Positions 17,330-26,281 of a DNA stretch of 64,000 bases are shown here, one piece after another (within the stretch, counting starts at the first letter, position 1; the number at the start of each line of letters is the position of its first letter). A program made the position numbers and the translations under genes. The notes below the pieces were generated by a model, which saw nothing but the letters and a program-made list of their open reading frames with translations, was not told where the DNA came from and searched no databases. The DNA comes from a virus: positions 62,001 to 126,000 of IMG/VR virus record IMGVR_UViG_3300007735_000926. The stretch is one strand, 5' to 3'.

Positions 17330-18080
17330 CGTTTTTTCATTTTACAATGAGTTGGATTTATTAGAAGTTCGTCTGAATATTTTAGACGAACATGTGGATT
17401 ATTTTGTAATCGTGGAATCACGACAAACTTTCTGTGGTGATGATAAACCTTTATACTATGAAGAGAATAAAGAAAGATTTTCAAAATGGCATCACAAAAT
17501 CATTCACCATGTGATGTTAGATTTCCCACAAGACAATGAGCATTATCAACGAGCACTGAGAAGTCCAAATGTTGGAGATGGTGCTGATAATTGGTTGCGA
17601 GAATTCTATCAAAAAGAGGCACCTATCAGAGCTTTGGAACATGTTTGCAGCGATGATGATATCATTTTTCTTTCAGATTTGGATGAGATTTGGAATCCAA
17701 AAATTAAATTTGATATTAAAGATGGTGAAGTGTACCGACCAATACAAACTGCATATCCGTATTATCTAAATAATCGTTCGAACCAAGACATTGGATGTTG
17801 GACGGGAACAAGAGTGGGCACATATAAGACCCTGAAGCACTATGGATGTAATCATTTCAGAACTGAACGAGAGGCTAGAAGTATCCCTATTTCAAATGGT
17901 GGGTGGCACTTTAGTTGGACAAATAAAGATTCGAAATATGACGCATTCAAATATAATGATGTCCACGCTCGATTTGAAATTGTATCGAGAGAAATGACTT
18001 GGAAAGATGAATCGGATTTACCAGAATATATCATAAAAAATAAAGAAGAATTAGTTAAGAAAGGATTAATGTTACTATGA
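17316..18080 (+). CDS. GT17-like N-acetylglucosaminyltransferase-type protein
   Basis: 254 residues from the ATG at 17316; the frame is open further upstream but that part overlaps the previous gene. FSFYNELDLLEVRLNILDE, VDYFVIVESRQTFCGDDKPLYY and FLSDLDEIWNP are the hallmark stretches of family 17 (beta-1,4-mannosyl-glycoprotein GlcNAc-transferase type), the last with a DxDE acidic site. GGWHFSW follows near residue 195. Part of the co-directional sugar island. Confidence 0.8.
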   Translation: MRIFDVFSFYNELDLLEVRLNILDEHVDYFVIVESRQTFCGDDKPLYYEENKERFSKWHHKIIHHVMLDFPQDNEHYQRALRSPNVGDGADNWLREFYQKEAPIRALEHVCSDDDIIFLSDLDEIWNPKIKFDIKDGEVYRPIQTAYPYYLNNRSNQDIGCWTGTRVGTYKTLKHYGCNHFRTEREARSIPISNGGWHFSWTNKDSKYDAFKYNDVHARFEIVSREMTWKDESDLPEYIIKNKEELVKKGLMLL

Positions 18081-18676
18081 CGAGAACACAAATTATTAAT
18101 GGGCTTATTAATAAGCATGGATATCAAGATTATTTGGAAATTGGTGTAAATACACCAGCACAACCCGGATATAATTGGGAAGGAGTGAAGGTGAAAAACA
18201 AAATTGGGGTCGATCCAAATGTTGATCATGAGGGCGTCTATAAGATGACATCCGATGATTTCTTTGAAAAAATTACACCGCAGCTTAACGACATTGTGTT
18301 CGTGGATGGTTTACATATTTTCGAACAAGCCTACCGGGATATCGTGAACTCTTTGAAATGGTTATCGCCAAATGGCACTATCGTTGTTCATGATTGCAAT
18401 CCTGTTACAGAAATTACTCAACGTAGAGAACGTGCCTCAGATGCATGGCATGGTGATGTCTGGAAGGCTATCGTGAAGCTTCGTATGGAGGAGATTGGGC
18501 TTACTATTCACACTGTCGATACTGATGAGGGTTGTGCTATTATTCGTCGCGGTAGCCAAATTTTACTTCCTGTTTCTCCTGATGAAGATCCATATGATTA
18601 TTCGTTTTTGGAAAAACGCCGGATTGAGGCATTGAATTTGATTAGCGTAGAAGACTTCAATAGGATATATTTATGA
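18077..18676 (+). CDS. SAM-dependent methyltransferase, Methyltransf_24 type
   Basis: 199 residues. YLEIGVNTPAQPG near residue 19 is motif I of a class I methyltransferase (E-x-G), KIGVDPN follows, and DIVFVDGLHIFEQAYRDIVNSLKWLSPNGTIVVHDCNP gives the D-G-x-H and HD acids of the family often found in glycan clusters. Probably methylates a sugar added by the neighbouring transferases. ATGA overlap with the upstream gene. Confidence 0.8.
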   Translation: MTRTQIINGLINKHGYQDYLEIGVNTPAQPGYNWEGVKVKNKIGVDPNVDHEGVYKMTSDDFFEKITPQLNDIVFVDGLHIFEQAYRDIVNSLKWLSPNGTIVVHDCNPVTEITQRRERASDAWHGDVWKAIVKLRMEEIGLTIHTVDTDEGCAIIRRGSQILLPVSPDEDPYDYSFLEKRRIEALNLISVEDFNRIYL

Positions 18677-19410
18677 AAAAAATTCATAAAAATTTTGTAG
18701 TGGTTAGTGATTACAATTGGTTGCCTGAGAATCTTGAGGATTCTTGGGTAGATCAATGGTGTGAAAATTATCTTATTTATGATCGTTATCATAGATTTCC
18801 CGAATCTGACAAGGTGAAGCATCAGAAAAATGTTGGGCAAAATCATTATGATATGTTTGATTTCATAATTAATAATTATGAAAATTTACCAGAATCGATT
18901 CTTTTTTGTCGGTCATGTTTAATGTTTCCTAAAGATACTGGAACTCCGAGATATGATGAAAATGGTAAAAGATTATCAACTGGTAATTGCACGGAAGAAT
19001 TTTTTCTGAATGTTGCGAATAATACAACATTCACGGAAATACAAGATTTCACTAGCGAACCATGGAGGATCAACGGTATAGCAAATAGAATTGGACCAGA
19101 TAATAGTTATTTAGAACAGAATAATTCTTGGTATTTCGGAAAACATCCGGGAAAATATTATTCAAATTTAAATGATTTTTTGAAAGATGTATATAAAAAT
19201 CCTCCAGATTTAGAGTATGTTCGTTTTTCCCCCGGTGGGAATTATATTATACCGAGAGAATATATTTTAAAATATAGTAAAAAATTTTATGAATATATCA
19301 GAAGTCTTATGGATTGGACAGTTATCTCAGGAGAAATCCACATGATTGAGAGGATTACATATCATATGTTTGTTGACGATTGGGAAGTGGTGGATAAATA
19401 TAAAACATGA
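18673..19410 (+). CDS. Glycan-island protein, DUF3431-like
   Basis: 245 residues. It begins VVVSDYNWLPENLEDSW, then KNVGQNHYDMFDFIINNYENLPESILFCRS, the arrangement of DUF3431-type putative glycosyltransferases (asparagine-histidine followed by a long D-F-I-x-x-x-Y-x-x-L-P helix). A later FSPGGNYIIPREYIL fits the same family. It overlaps its neighbours on both sides by 4 nt. Activity not established. Confidence 0.6.
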   Translation: MKKIHKNFVVVSDYNWLPENLEDSWVDQWCENYLIYDRYHRFPESDKVKHQKNVGQNHYDMFDFIINNYENLPESILFCRSCLMFPKDTGTPRYDENGKRLSTGNCTEEFFLNVANNTTFTEIQDFTSEPWRINGIANRIGPDNSYLEQNNSWYFGKHPGKYYSNLNDFLKDVYKNPPDLEYVRFSPGGNYIIPREYILKYSKKFYEYIRSLMDWTVISGEIHMIERITYHMFVDDWEVVDKYKT

Positions 19411-20378
19411 AGAGTATTTTAATTACTGGAGGATTAGGATTTATCGGCGCACATTCAATTTTAAAATGGAAAGAATTGGGATGGAAAATTAAAGTGATCG
19501 ATAATTTATCCACAAATACAATTAATTTGGATGATCCTATTCTTGAAAATGTAGAGGTGATCAATTCTGATATTTTAGATGTTGACTATACAACATTGGA
19601 TAAAATAGATATGATTCTCCATTTGGCATCCCCAGTTGGCCCAGTGGGTGTTTTGAAACATTCTGGTAAAATGGCTAGAATTATCTTAGATGATATTTAT
19701 TGGGTAATAAATTGCGCAGCGCATCATAAGTCTTCTTTAGTTTTTGTATCGACTTCGGAAATTTATGGTTATCGCGAACAAAAAAGTTATCTGAAAGAAG
19801 ATGGTGATAAAGTTCTCAGAGGTGAATTTACAGTGAGAAATGAATACGCAATTGCTAAATTGTTATCTGAAATTGTTTTAGATAATTATGGTAAAATGTG
19901 TCCAGATTTAAAATATCAAATCGTCCGACCTTTCAATGTAACTGGTGAATATCAATTACCTGACGGCGGATTCGTATTACCCAGATTTGTCAAACAAGCT
20001 TTAGATGGGGATGATATAACTGTTTACTACGATGGTTCGCAAATCAGAGCATTTACTTGGGTAAAGGATATAGTCGATGGTATTCATTTGGTGTCTCAAG
20101 CACCAGAAAATCTTTGGAATCAAGAATGGAATATTGGTAATGAAAAAAATGAAAACACTATTTTATATCTAGCTGAAAAAGTGAAGCATATGACAAATAG
20201 TAAATCAAATATATCATTTGTAGACCCAACTATATTACACGGAAAATATTTTTCAGAAGCTCCTGAAAAAATCCCTAATAGTGAAAAAATTAAAAAACTT
20301 TTAGGTTGGAATCCTACGAAAAATATTGATGAAATAATTAAAGAAGTCGTGGATTATTATGAGCGTATGTTACGTTAA
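19407..20378 (+). CDS. NAD-dependent sugar epimerase/dehydratase (extended SDR)
   Basis: 323 residues. ITGGLGFIGAHS is the G-x-x-G-x-x-G NAD-binding loop; FVSTSEIYGY holds the catalytic Ser/Thr, and NEYAIAKLLSE is the Y-x-x-x-K pair. RPFNVTGEYQ and the C-terminal region fit UDP-glucose 4-epimerase or dTDP-glucose 4,6-dehydratase relatives. It should make an activated sugar for the cluster; the exact reaction cannot be read from the sequence. Confidence 0.85.
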   Translation: MKSILITGGLGFIGAHSILKWKELGWKIKVIDNLSTNTINLDDPILENVEVINSDILDVDYTTLDKIDMILHLASPVGPVGVLKHSGKMARIILDDIYWVINCAAHHKSSLVFVSTSEIYGYREQKSYLKEDGDKVLRGEFTVRNEYAIAKLLSEIVLDNYGKMCPDLKYQIVRPFNVTGEYQLPDGGFVLPRFVKQALDGDDITVYYDGSQIRAFTWVKDIVDGIHLVSQAPENLWNQEWNIGNEKNENTILYLAEKVKHMTNSKSNISFVDPTILHGKYFSEAPEKIPNSEKIKKLLGWNPTKNIDEIIKEVVDYYERMLR

Positions 20379-21099
20379 TATTATAGGTGGTGTGGGTAAC
20401 CAGCTATTCCAAATAGCTGCTGGATATGCTTATGCTAAAATACATGGTAAAAAATTGGTCATCAATACGAGCAACTGGTCTGCTGGCCAAGGCACCAACC
20501 CTTCAATATATAAAGATACAATTTTTAAGAATTTTGAATATGGTAATTACGTTACAAGAGATGTAATAGGAATACAAGAGAAGAGATTTAATTATGATGA
20601 ATTACCATATTATGAAGGTAGTGTCTCACTGAATGGATATTTTCAGTCTTTAAAATATTTTGAAGAATTCAAAGATGAATTCATATCTTTGTTAAATTTA
20701 CCAAAAATTAAAGATGATTTCAAAATCGATGTCGGATTTCATATTAGAAGAGGTGATTATTTAAAATATCCAGACATTCATTACGTTTGTCATACAGAAT
20801 ATTTTAAACATTTCTTTGAGAAATTCAAAGATAGAGACATCAAGGTATTCACTGACGATCCTGATCATGTAGCGAATGAATTCTCCGATTATAAATTTGA
20901 TATATTGAAATCAGATTCTGATATCAAAGAACTTGCATGCATGGCAAAGTCTGATACACTCGTTGGTAGTAACTCCACTTTTTCTTGGTGGGCTGCTTTG
21001 ATCGGCAATACAACATCCTATTTCCCTTCCAAGTGGTTCGTGAATAATAGTGAAGCTACTGACATCTATCACGAAAAAATTATAAAACACGATGTTTAA
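20359..21099 (+). CDS. GT11 alpha-1,2-fucosyltransferase-type enzyme
   Basis: 246 residues. IIGGVGNQLFQIAAGYAYAK at the start, VGFHIRRGDYLK near residue 126 (the HxRRGDY donor-binding motif) and VGSNSTFSWWAALIG near residue 208 are the three conserved GT11 motifs, so this is a confident fucosyltransferase-family call. It overlaps the epimerase end by 20 nt. Confidence 0.88.
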   Translation: MSVCYVNIIGGVGNQLFQIAAGYAYAKIHGKKLVINTSNWSAGQGTNPSIYKDTIFKNFEYGNYVTRDVIGIQEKRFNYDELPYYEGSVSLNGYFQSLKYFEEFKDEFISLLNLPKIKDDFKIDVGFHIRRGDYLKYPDIHYVCHTEYFKHFFEKFKDRDIKVFTDDPDHVANEFSDYKFDILKSDSDIKELACMAKSDTLVGSNSTFSWWAALIGNTTSYFPSKWFVNNSEATDIYHEKIIKHDV

Positions 21100-21364
21100 T
21101 GCAATAAACCACATTCTCTTCGAGAAGAAAGGGGAAATGACGAATGAATTACTGGCAGAATTTTCACCATACATGGTGACTCGATATTTAAGTTTCTACG
21201 ATGCTGATCTATTGAATTACGCCAATGAGACGATCAACAAGTATTCAGAAATATTCGAAACAGATGAAGAAAAATTTCGTTTTTTCGAAAACATTGTTCC
21301 AAAATTGAAGAGAAAAAATATCAAATATATTTCCAAGAAAAGGAATATCCCAGATAATTCCTGA
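21092..21364 (+). CDS. Small hypothetical protein
   Basis: 90 residues, helical, overlapping the fucosyltransferase by 8 nt. Contains FSPYMVTRYLSFYDADLLNYANETINK and a basic C-terminus. Its plain helical pattern resembles small clamp-loader- or assembly-associated proteins of T4-like phages, but no family can be assigned. Last plus-strand gene of the island. Confidence 0.65.
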   Translation: MFNAINHILFEKKGEMTNELLAEFSPYMVTRYLSFYDADLLNYANETINKYSEIFETDEEKFRFFENIVPKLKRKNIKYISKKRNIPDNS

Positions 21365-21373
21365 CATTAAATG

Positions 21374-22126
21374 TCATTTAGGATTATTTTTCAGATGATC
21401 TTTCAGCAGTTGATTATAATCTGTATTCCATTTTGGAACCAATTCAATATCTCCGATTGGAATTTTTCCCGAATTTTTCAAATTATCAATGTGTTTGGAA
21501 TGTCTCATTACTACATTTTCTCTATCAGGAGTATCTGTCCCTAGACCAGACATGTGATATGATCTTCCACCCCACAGATACATCCATGATACCTCATCAT
21601 CAGGAGGATCAGCATTGACAACCTTGCATTTGTATTGATTTTTTATTTTAATGACGAAAGACATGTCATAGCCAGCATTTTCCAATTCGTGCTTTCCAGA
21701 TCTTTCCCAGATTTCTTTGGTATAAATAATGCCAGAATTTCCCAAAGAAGTCAAAGCATCTATTTTTTTATAATTGACGAACGCACCTTTTTGCCAATGT
21801 AGTAAATCGTGACTTGGGAAATATTTGTTTATATTGCTCAAGTGATTTGATAATGCGATATCATCATCATCCCAAACTGCGATGGTATTGTAATTACAAT
21901 TTTCCACGGCGAAATTTTCCTTTTCTCCAATTGTGTCAAATGTTTTATCTACATTGATTATTTTAACCTTTGGGTGATCAAAATATAATTTTTGTTCAGG
22001 ATAATCATTCACTATCACCATCTCGCTATCACCATCATATTCTTGATTTAAGAAGCTATATAAAGATTCCTCTAATAAATCAATTCGCCCATATGTGATA
22101 CATTTACATGAAATAGGAATTGCCAT
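21374..22126 (-). CDS. Family 2 glycosyltransferase
   Basis: 250 residues, on the opposite strand to the rest of the island. IPISCKCITYGRIDLLEESLYSFLNQ, MVIVNDYPEQ, EKENFAVENCNYNTIAVWDDDDIAL: the DDDD is the metal site. A literal TATAAATA sits 3 nt before the ATG, so it should be a late gene. Acceptor unknown. Confidence 0.8.
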   Translation of the reverse strand: MAIPISCKCITYGRIDLLEESLYSFLNQEYDGDSEMVIVNDYPEQKLYFDHPKVKIINVDKTFDTIGEKENFAVENCNYNTIAVWDDDDIALSNHLSNINKYFPSHDLLHWQKGAFVNYKKIDALTSLGNSGIIYTKEIWERSGKHELENAGYDMSFVIKIKNQYKCKVVNADPPDDEVSWMYLWGGRSYHMSGLGTDTPDRENVVMRHSKHIDNLKNSGKIPIGDIELVPKWNTDYNQLLKDHLKNNPK

Positions 22127-22129
22127 ATT

Positions 22130-22137
22130 TATTTATA
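22130..22137 (-). promoter_or_regulatory. T4-type late promoter TATAAATA
   Basis: Exact TATAAATA on the minus strand, 3 nt upstream of the glycosyltransferase start at 22126. This is the full consensus -10 element recognised by gp55-type sigma. Confidence 0.7.
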
Positions 22138-22219
22138 TAGTAATAATTTAAGATTTATCAACAGATAGAATATTTATTAATAAATGGTTGACATCCAACA
22201 TTAATCAATAAATATTTTC

Positions 22220-22648
22220 ATGTCGAATGTATCAATTGATGTTTTAGCTACCCAGAAGTCCCATATTGACCTTAGTGATAAGGCACTCCCTAGCGATTTC
22301 GGGTTGGATGATTATAGCTTATCGAAGCTGTTTGATGATGTGATGCTCCTTGAATATTGTGATTTGGTCACAGGAGAAGAAACGGGGGATTATATTTTAC
22401 GTGGAGGGATTGCAATCCCTGTCGCCCAAGTTCATAATGCTTGGAGGAAAGGAAAGGTTATCCTCAAAGGTCCAAATGTTCGATATACCGAAGTCGGTGA
22501 TATCGTCGTGTTTCCCAATAATATGGGTATCCCGATTACCAATTTAGAAGTGACGGGTCATGGTAAAGTGAAGAACGGACTGTTCTTGAACGAGCAACGC
22601 ATGTTTGGCGTTTGTGAAATAAATGCTGAAAAGAATAAAAAGAACTGA
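22220..22648 (+). CDS. Possible GroES/gp31-like co-chaperonin
   Basis: 142 residues. After a 45-residue N-terminal part comes a beta-rich domain: LRGGIAIPVAQ, GKVILKGPNVRYTEVGDIVVFPNNMGI and MFGVCEIN. The order (G-x-I-x-P..., V...G.., VGD.V.F....) resembles the GroES fold, and T4 encodes gp31 for gp23 folding. Similarity is by pattern, so the call is tentative. The start is fixed by TAAATA-TTTTC-ATG, with TTGACA 15 nt before the box. Confidence 0.45.
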   Translation: MSNVSIDVLATQKSHIDLSDKALPSDFGLDDYSLSKLFDDVMLLEYCDLVTGEETGDYILRGGIAIPVAQVHNAWRKGKVILKGPNVRYTEVGDIVVFPNNMGIPITNLEVTGHGKVKNGLFLNEQRMFGVCEINAEKNKKN

Positions 22649-23036
22649 ATTGCAGAGATTACTGAAAAGTAATGTTTGTGATTTATTGGTTGTTCGTAGA
22701 CGACCTGAACGTGCGCCGGGAAGACCGGAATTGCGTCAGATGTTATGCACGAACAGTATGGAACTTCTTAGATCTGAAAATGGTCTAAGAGTATTGAATT
22801 ACTCAGGTTCTTTTGAACCTAAAAAAGTTGACGAACGTAAGCATAATTTAGTCGTTACATGGGACATTTTCATGCAGGATTACAGAAACGTCTCAATGGA
22901 TTTGTGCTATCTCGTTCAAAAAATTCCAGCGGATGACAATTTTTGGAAATTTTTCAATGAAAATATATTCCCAATGAGTCCGAATGAGAAAATGCGATAC
23001 ATGGATCTTGAACTCAATCTCGACACTTATCAATGA
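22623..23036 (+). CDS. SH3-like beta-barrel protein, WYL_2/DUF2693-like
   Basis: 137 residues, overlapping the previous gene by 26 nt. Begins RTELQRLLKSNVCDLLVVRRRPERAPGRPELRQMLCT, like the short phage proteins with an Sm/SH3-type barrel that start with a helix then xVxFxKxDGxxRxMxCT. HNLVVTWDIFMQDYRNVSMDL ends the barrel. These small proteins are common in T4-like phages and have no known role. Confidence 0.5.
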   Translation: MLKRIKRTELQRLLKSNVCDLLVVRRRPERAPGRPELRQMLCTNSMELLRSENGLRVLNYSGSFEPKKVDERKHNLVVTWDIFMQDYRNVSMDLCYLVQKIPADDNFWKFFNENIFPMSPNEKMRYMDLELNLDTYQ

Positions 23037-23362
23037 ATAGAATCGAAGAATATCTTAAAAAAATAATTTTCCGCGATGTAAAATTTGTGCTGAATTCTCG
23101 GACTATCAAATCGGGTAAAATACAAATGTTCAATACCAAGCAAAATTTTGTAAGGTTTAAAATTGAAGAAGACGGAGAAGTGAAAGAATGGGAACTTTCT
23201 TACCCGTATGATGTCAAAGTAACCGACAATGGATTTATTTTTGATTACGCTCTGAGTGCATTTTGTCCAAGAACTGAAGAGGTTTATTGGAAGATGAAGG
23301 CGATCAACAAATCGGAAGCATCCAAATTTTTCGATAATTACCTTTACGTCTTGACATCCTGA
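23033..23362 (+). CDS. Hypothetical protein
   Basis: 109 residues, ATGA overlap with the previous gene. Beta-rich N-terminal half (DVKFVLNSRTIKSGKIQMFN, NFVRFKIEEDGEVKEWELSYPYDV), helical C-terminus. It may be another small barrel protein like its upstream neighbour. Function unknown. Confidence 0.65.
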   Translation: MNRIEEYLKKIIFRDVKFVLNSRTIKSGKIQMFNTKQNFVRFKIEEDGEVKEWELSYPYDVKVTDNGFIFDYALSAFCPRTEEVYWKMKAINKSEASKFFDNYLYVLTS

Positions 23363-23385
23363 TTGACTCTGATACTCTTTCCTCC

Positions 23386-23466
23386 ATGGAAGAGAAATTC
23401 AATCAACAATATTCAATGCCGCTCAATACGTGGTATTCTCTTTTATGCGGACCCGAGTGGGTCTAA
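23386..23466 (+). CDS. Very small ORF (26 residues)
   Basis: ATG at 23386 to TAA at 23464-23466, 26 residues including NTWYSLLCGPEWV. It fills the space between two genes and is followed 6 nt later by the TATAAT of the helicase promoter. It could be a micro-protein or a leader peptide; the hairpin over its last codons would suit attenuation. Confidence 0.35.
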   Translation: MEEKFNQQYSMPLNTWYSLLCGPEWV

Positions 23467-23478
23467 ATTTGGTATAAT
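23450..23478 (+). promoter_or_regulatory. Sigma-70-like promoter with small inverted repeat before the helicase gene
   Basis: TATAAT at 23473-23478, 8 nt before the helicase ATG at 23487, preceded by GACCC-GAGT-GGGTC (23450-23463), a hairpin or operator-like repeat. Suggests early or middle expression by host-type polymerase, with a very short leader. Confidence 0.5.
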
Positions 23479-23486
23479 ATGTAATC

Positions 23487-25112
23487 ATGAATAATTTAAT
23501 CTTAAATTTCCCAGAGGGATTTAGTCCTCGTGATAAGCAAGCCCAAGCTCTCAATGCTATTGAAAAAGCATTCGAAAATGGGAAAAAGTTCGTCATTGTC
23601 CATGCTGATACGGGTGTTGGTAAAACACACTTGGCGAAAACTCTTGGTAATGTATCCAAGGATGTGCCCGTCGAATTTGAACGACTCGTAAAAAATTACA
23701 GCATTTTCGCTGAAAATGGCAGTGAATTGGTGGCTGATATTGAACCATTTGGTTGCTACTCTTTGACGATTACTAAATCGCTGCAAGACCAATATCAGAA
23801 TACTTTCGATGATACGGGTGTTCTGAAAGGTAAGAGCAATTACCAGTGTGATGTTGATGATACATTATCAGTTGATGTCGCCCCTTGTATCTATGTTGCA
23901 AATCAAAAGAATGAATGTTGGAAAGCAAATCGTTGTCCATATTACAATTCTCGTAATGACATGCTCACATCGAAATTTTCCGCATTAAATTATAGCATGT
24001 TCTTTTCTCTCCCAAATCATCTTAAGAAGAGGCAAATTATTGTTTGTGATGAGGGTTCCGAGTTGGAGGAACAATTGGTGGGTCAATTCACCTGCGAAGT
24101 GGATATCCCATTTCTAATGAAGACTCAAACTCTTGTAACGCCTTTCCCAAATGATGATAAGAATAAAACGAAAGTGTTGGCATGGGTTAGTAAAATTTCT
24201 GACAGTGTGACCAATTCTGTAGATGAATATAAAAATTGGTTTGGAGAAAATAGCGGTAAAAAGGATATCATCACCTTCAATAAAAAGAAGCAAGAATATA
24301 CTAAACTTACCAATTTACAAAATTCGCTGGCATTGTTGGTCGAAACTTTTTATGACAGTGATTACATCGTGGAGAGATTGGAGAATAACATTCGATTCAT
24401 CCCATTGAAAGTCGATATGCTGTCAAAATATTTGTTTCAATATGCAGAGAAGGTTGTTATTCTATCGGCAACGATCATCGATCCTAATGCCTATTGCAAG
24501 GCTCTCGGTATTACCAATTTCGAATACATCCATATTGGAACTGATTTTAATCCTGAAAAATCCCCGATTCATATTATGGCGAAGCAGAAATTGAATTTCT
24601 CTAATTTGAAGGCCATGCTTCCAACTTTGATGAAACAAATCAAAGGAATCATGGAACATCATTCTAATGAAAAGGGTATTATCCACACTCATACTCAGTA
24701 TTTGGCGGATTACATTCGAGAAAATATAAAATCTGACCGTTTACTTTGCAGAGAAGCAGGTGTGAATAATGAACAATTGTTGGAAATACATGAATCGTCC
24801 GATGAGCCTACCATTCTCGTGTCACCCTCGATGACTTATGGTGTAGACTTGAAAGGTGATCTGTCTCGCTTTCAAATTATCCTTAAGGCACCATGGCTCC
24901 CTACAAAGGATGTGCGGGTGGAGAAATTGATGAAAATTGACAAAGATTGGTATGGGAATGCAATGTTGAAGACTCTTCTTCAGGCTTGCGGTCGCAGTGT
25001 TCGCGCTCATGATGACTGGTGCGAAACATACATACTTGACGGGAGCATTTTCGATGCTATTAATAGAAACAAGAAGAAGCTTCCGAAGTTTTTCCTAGAT
25101 AGATTCAACTAA
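23487..25112 (+). CDS. DinG/XPD-type SF2 helicase
   Basis: 541 residues. HADTGVGKTHLAKTL (Walker A, about residue 38), then four spaced cysteines around residues 113-150 (CDVDD, PCIY, ECWK, RCPYYN) in the position of the XPD/DinG iron-sulfur cluster, VCDEGSE (DEAH-type box), VILSATI and QACGRSVRAHDD (motif VI). A 5'-3' DNA helicase role in repair or replication is expected for the family. Transcribed from its own TATAAT promoter; the AAA+ gene follows by 8 nt. Confidence 0.85.
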   Translation: MNNLILNFPEGFSPRDKQAQALNAIEKAFENGKKFVIVHADTGVGKTHLAKTLGNVSKDVPVEFERLVKNYSIFAENGSELVADIEPFGCYSLTITKSLQDQYQNTFDDTGVLKGKSNYQCDVDDTLSVDVAPCIYVANQKNECWKANRCPYYNSRNDMLTSKFSALNYSMFFSLPNHLKKRQIIVCDEGSELEEQLVGQFTCEVDIPFLMKTQTLVTPFPNDDKNKTKVLAWVSKISDSVTNSVDEYKNWFGENSGKKDIITFNKKKQEYTKLTNLQNSLALLVETFYDSDYIVERLENNIRFIPLKVDMLSKYLFQYAEKVVILSATIIDPNAYCKALGITNFEYIHIGTDFNPEKSPIHIMAKQKLNFSNLKAMLPTLMKQIKGIMEHHSNEKGIIHTHTQYLADYIRENIKSDRLLCREAGVNNEQLLEIHESSDEPTILVSPSMTYGVDLKGDLSRFQIILKAPWLPTKDVRVEKLMKIDKDWYGNAMLKTLLQACGRSVRAHDDWCETYILDGSIFDAINRNKKKLPKFFLDRFN

Positions 25113-25120
25113 AAAATAAA

Positions 25121-26266
25121 ATGAGTAAATTTGCAGAAATCGTCAAGCAATCATTGGCGAAAACATATTGGACCAATTCGATTGGTGTATTTAAAAATAT
25201 TTCCGAATATCCACAAGAATTCGAACAGAAATTTGGAAATACATCCCTGAATACTATCAGCTTGGATGATTATCTGGTCGATATTAAAAAAATTGATGAG
25301 ACTCATGAATTTCTCAGAAAATGGGGTTTTGATGTCACTAAGCAATATAAAATCAACGATTTCAAATCGTCATTTTATTTTAATGAATCTCTCTTCATGA
25401 TGATTCGCTGTAATTTTGGTTTGCGCCAAAATAAAGTGAATAACAGTGACGATGATGATATGATCAGTATTGATGATAGAAATTCATTTTCAATATACTT
25501 TTGTCCGCTATTGAAGAATAAAAAGTTGATCGAACAATTTTTAAATGAATTGTCCGATATAGATATTTTGTTTGTCCCAGAATCTGAGAAAAATTTCTAC
25601 ATGATTGCTCAAGGAGCACATGGTTTGTATAAACAAAAAACCACTTTCAATAATATTGAAATTAAGGATAATAGATATGATTTGTATTATGGTGAATCTT
25701 TTCCACATGAAAAAATTCTGAATTTTGTCAAGCAAGATCATCCTGAAAGTTTGATGCTTCTTCATGGGGTTCCCGGTAGCGGAAAATCAAATTTGATTAA
25801 AAATCTGATTACTGAATGTGTTGATGATGTCATTTACATTCCACCTTCGATGGTATCGGTCATATCACAGCCATCTTTCGTATCTTTCATGTTGGAAAAT
25901 CGTGGATGTATTTTGCTGATTGAAGATGCTGAAGAAATTTTATCGATTGATAGAAATTCCGGCACCCAGAATATCCTTGGTATGACAGATGGATTTCTTC
26001 GAGATTGTATGAAAATGCGTATTATCTGCACTTTCAATTGCGACCTGAAGAAGATCGACCCGGCATTGATGCGAAAAGGTAGACTTTATTTTGAATATCA
26101 TTTTGGAAAACTTTCCATCAAAGATGGTCAGAGATTGGCTGATTATTGTGAATTGGATATTAAAATTGAGAATGAGATGACTTTGGCTGAGGTTTTTAAT
26201 CATCACAAAGAAAACACATTAAAGAACTCATTTGAAGAAAGAAGTATCGGATTTGGAAATTTTTAA
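25121..26266 (+). CDS. AAA+ ATPase
   Basis: 381 residues. The AAA core is in the C-terminal half: LLHGVPGSGKSNLIKNL (Walker A, near residue 213), ILLIEDAEEIL (Walker B), an FLRDCMKMRIICTFNC sensor-1 strand with Asn, and DPALMRKGRLYFEYHF, the arginine-finger region typical of BCS1/Cdc48-type AAA proteins. The N-terminal 200 residues are a separate unrecognised domain, presumably substrate-binding. Such phage ATPases may remodel complexes; target unknown. Confidence 0.8.
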   Translation: MSKFAEIVKQSLAKTYWTNSIGVFKNISEYPQEFEQKFGNTSLNTISLDDYLVDIKKIDETHEFLRKWGFDVTKQYKINDFKSSFYFNESLFMMIRCNFGLRQNKVNNSDDDDMISIDDRNSFSIYFCPLLKNKKLIEQFLNELSDIDILFVPESEKNFYMIAQGAHGLYKQKTTFNNIEIKDNRYDLYYGESFPHEKILNFVKQDHPESLMLLHGVPGSGKSNLIKNLITECVDDVIYIPPSMVSVISQPSFVSFMLENRGCILLIEDAEEILSIDRNSGTQNILGMTDGFLRDCMKMRIICTFNCDLKKIDPALMRKGRLYFEYHFGKLSIKDGQRLADYCELDIKIENEMTLAEVFNHHKENTLKNSFEERSIGFGNF

Positions 26267-26281
26267 TTAAGTAATACTGTA

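Noticed and set aside
13975-22126. DNA base hypermodification pathway
   Set aside because: Glycosyltransferases are present, but no pyrimidine hydroxymethylase or modified-base gene was found in the window, so the target cannot be assigned to DNA.
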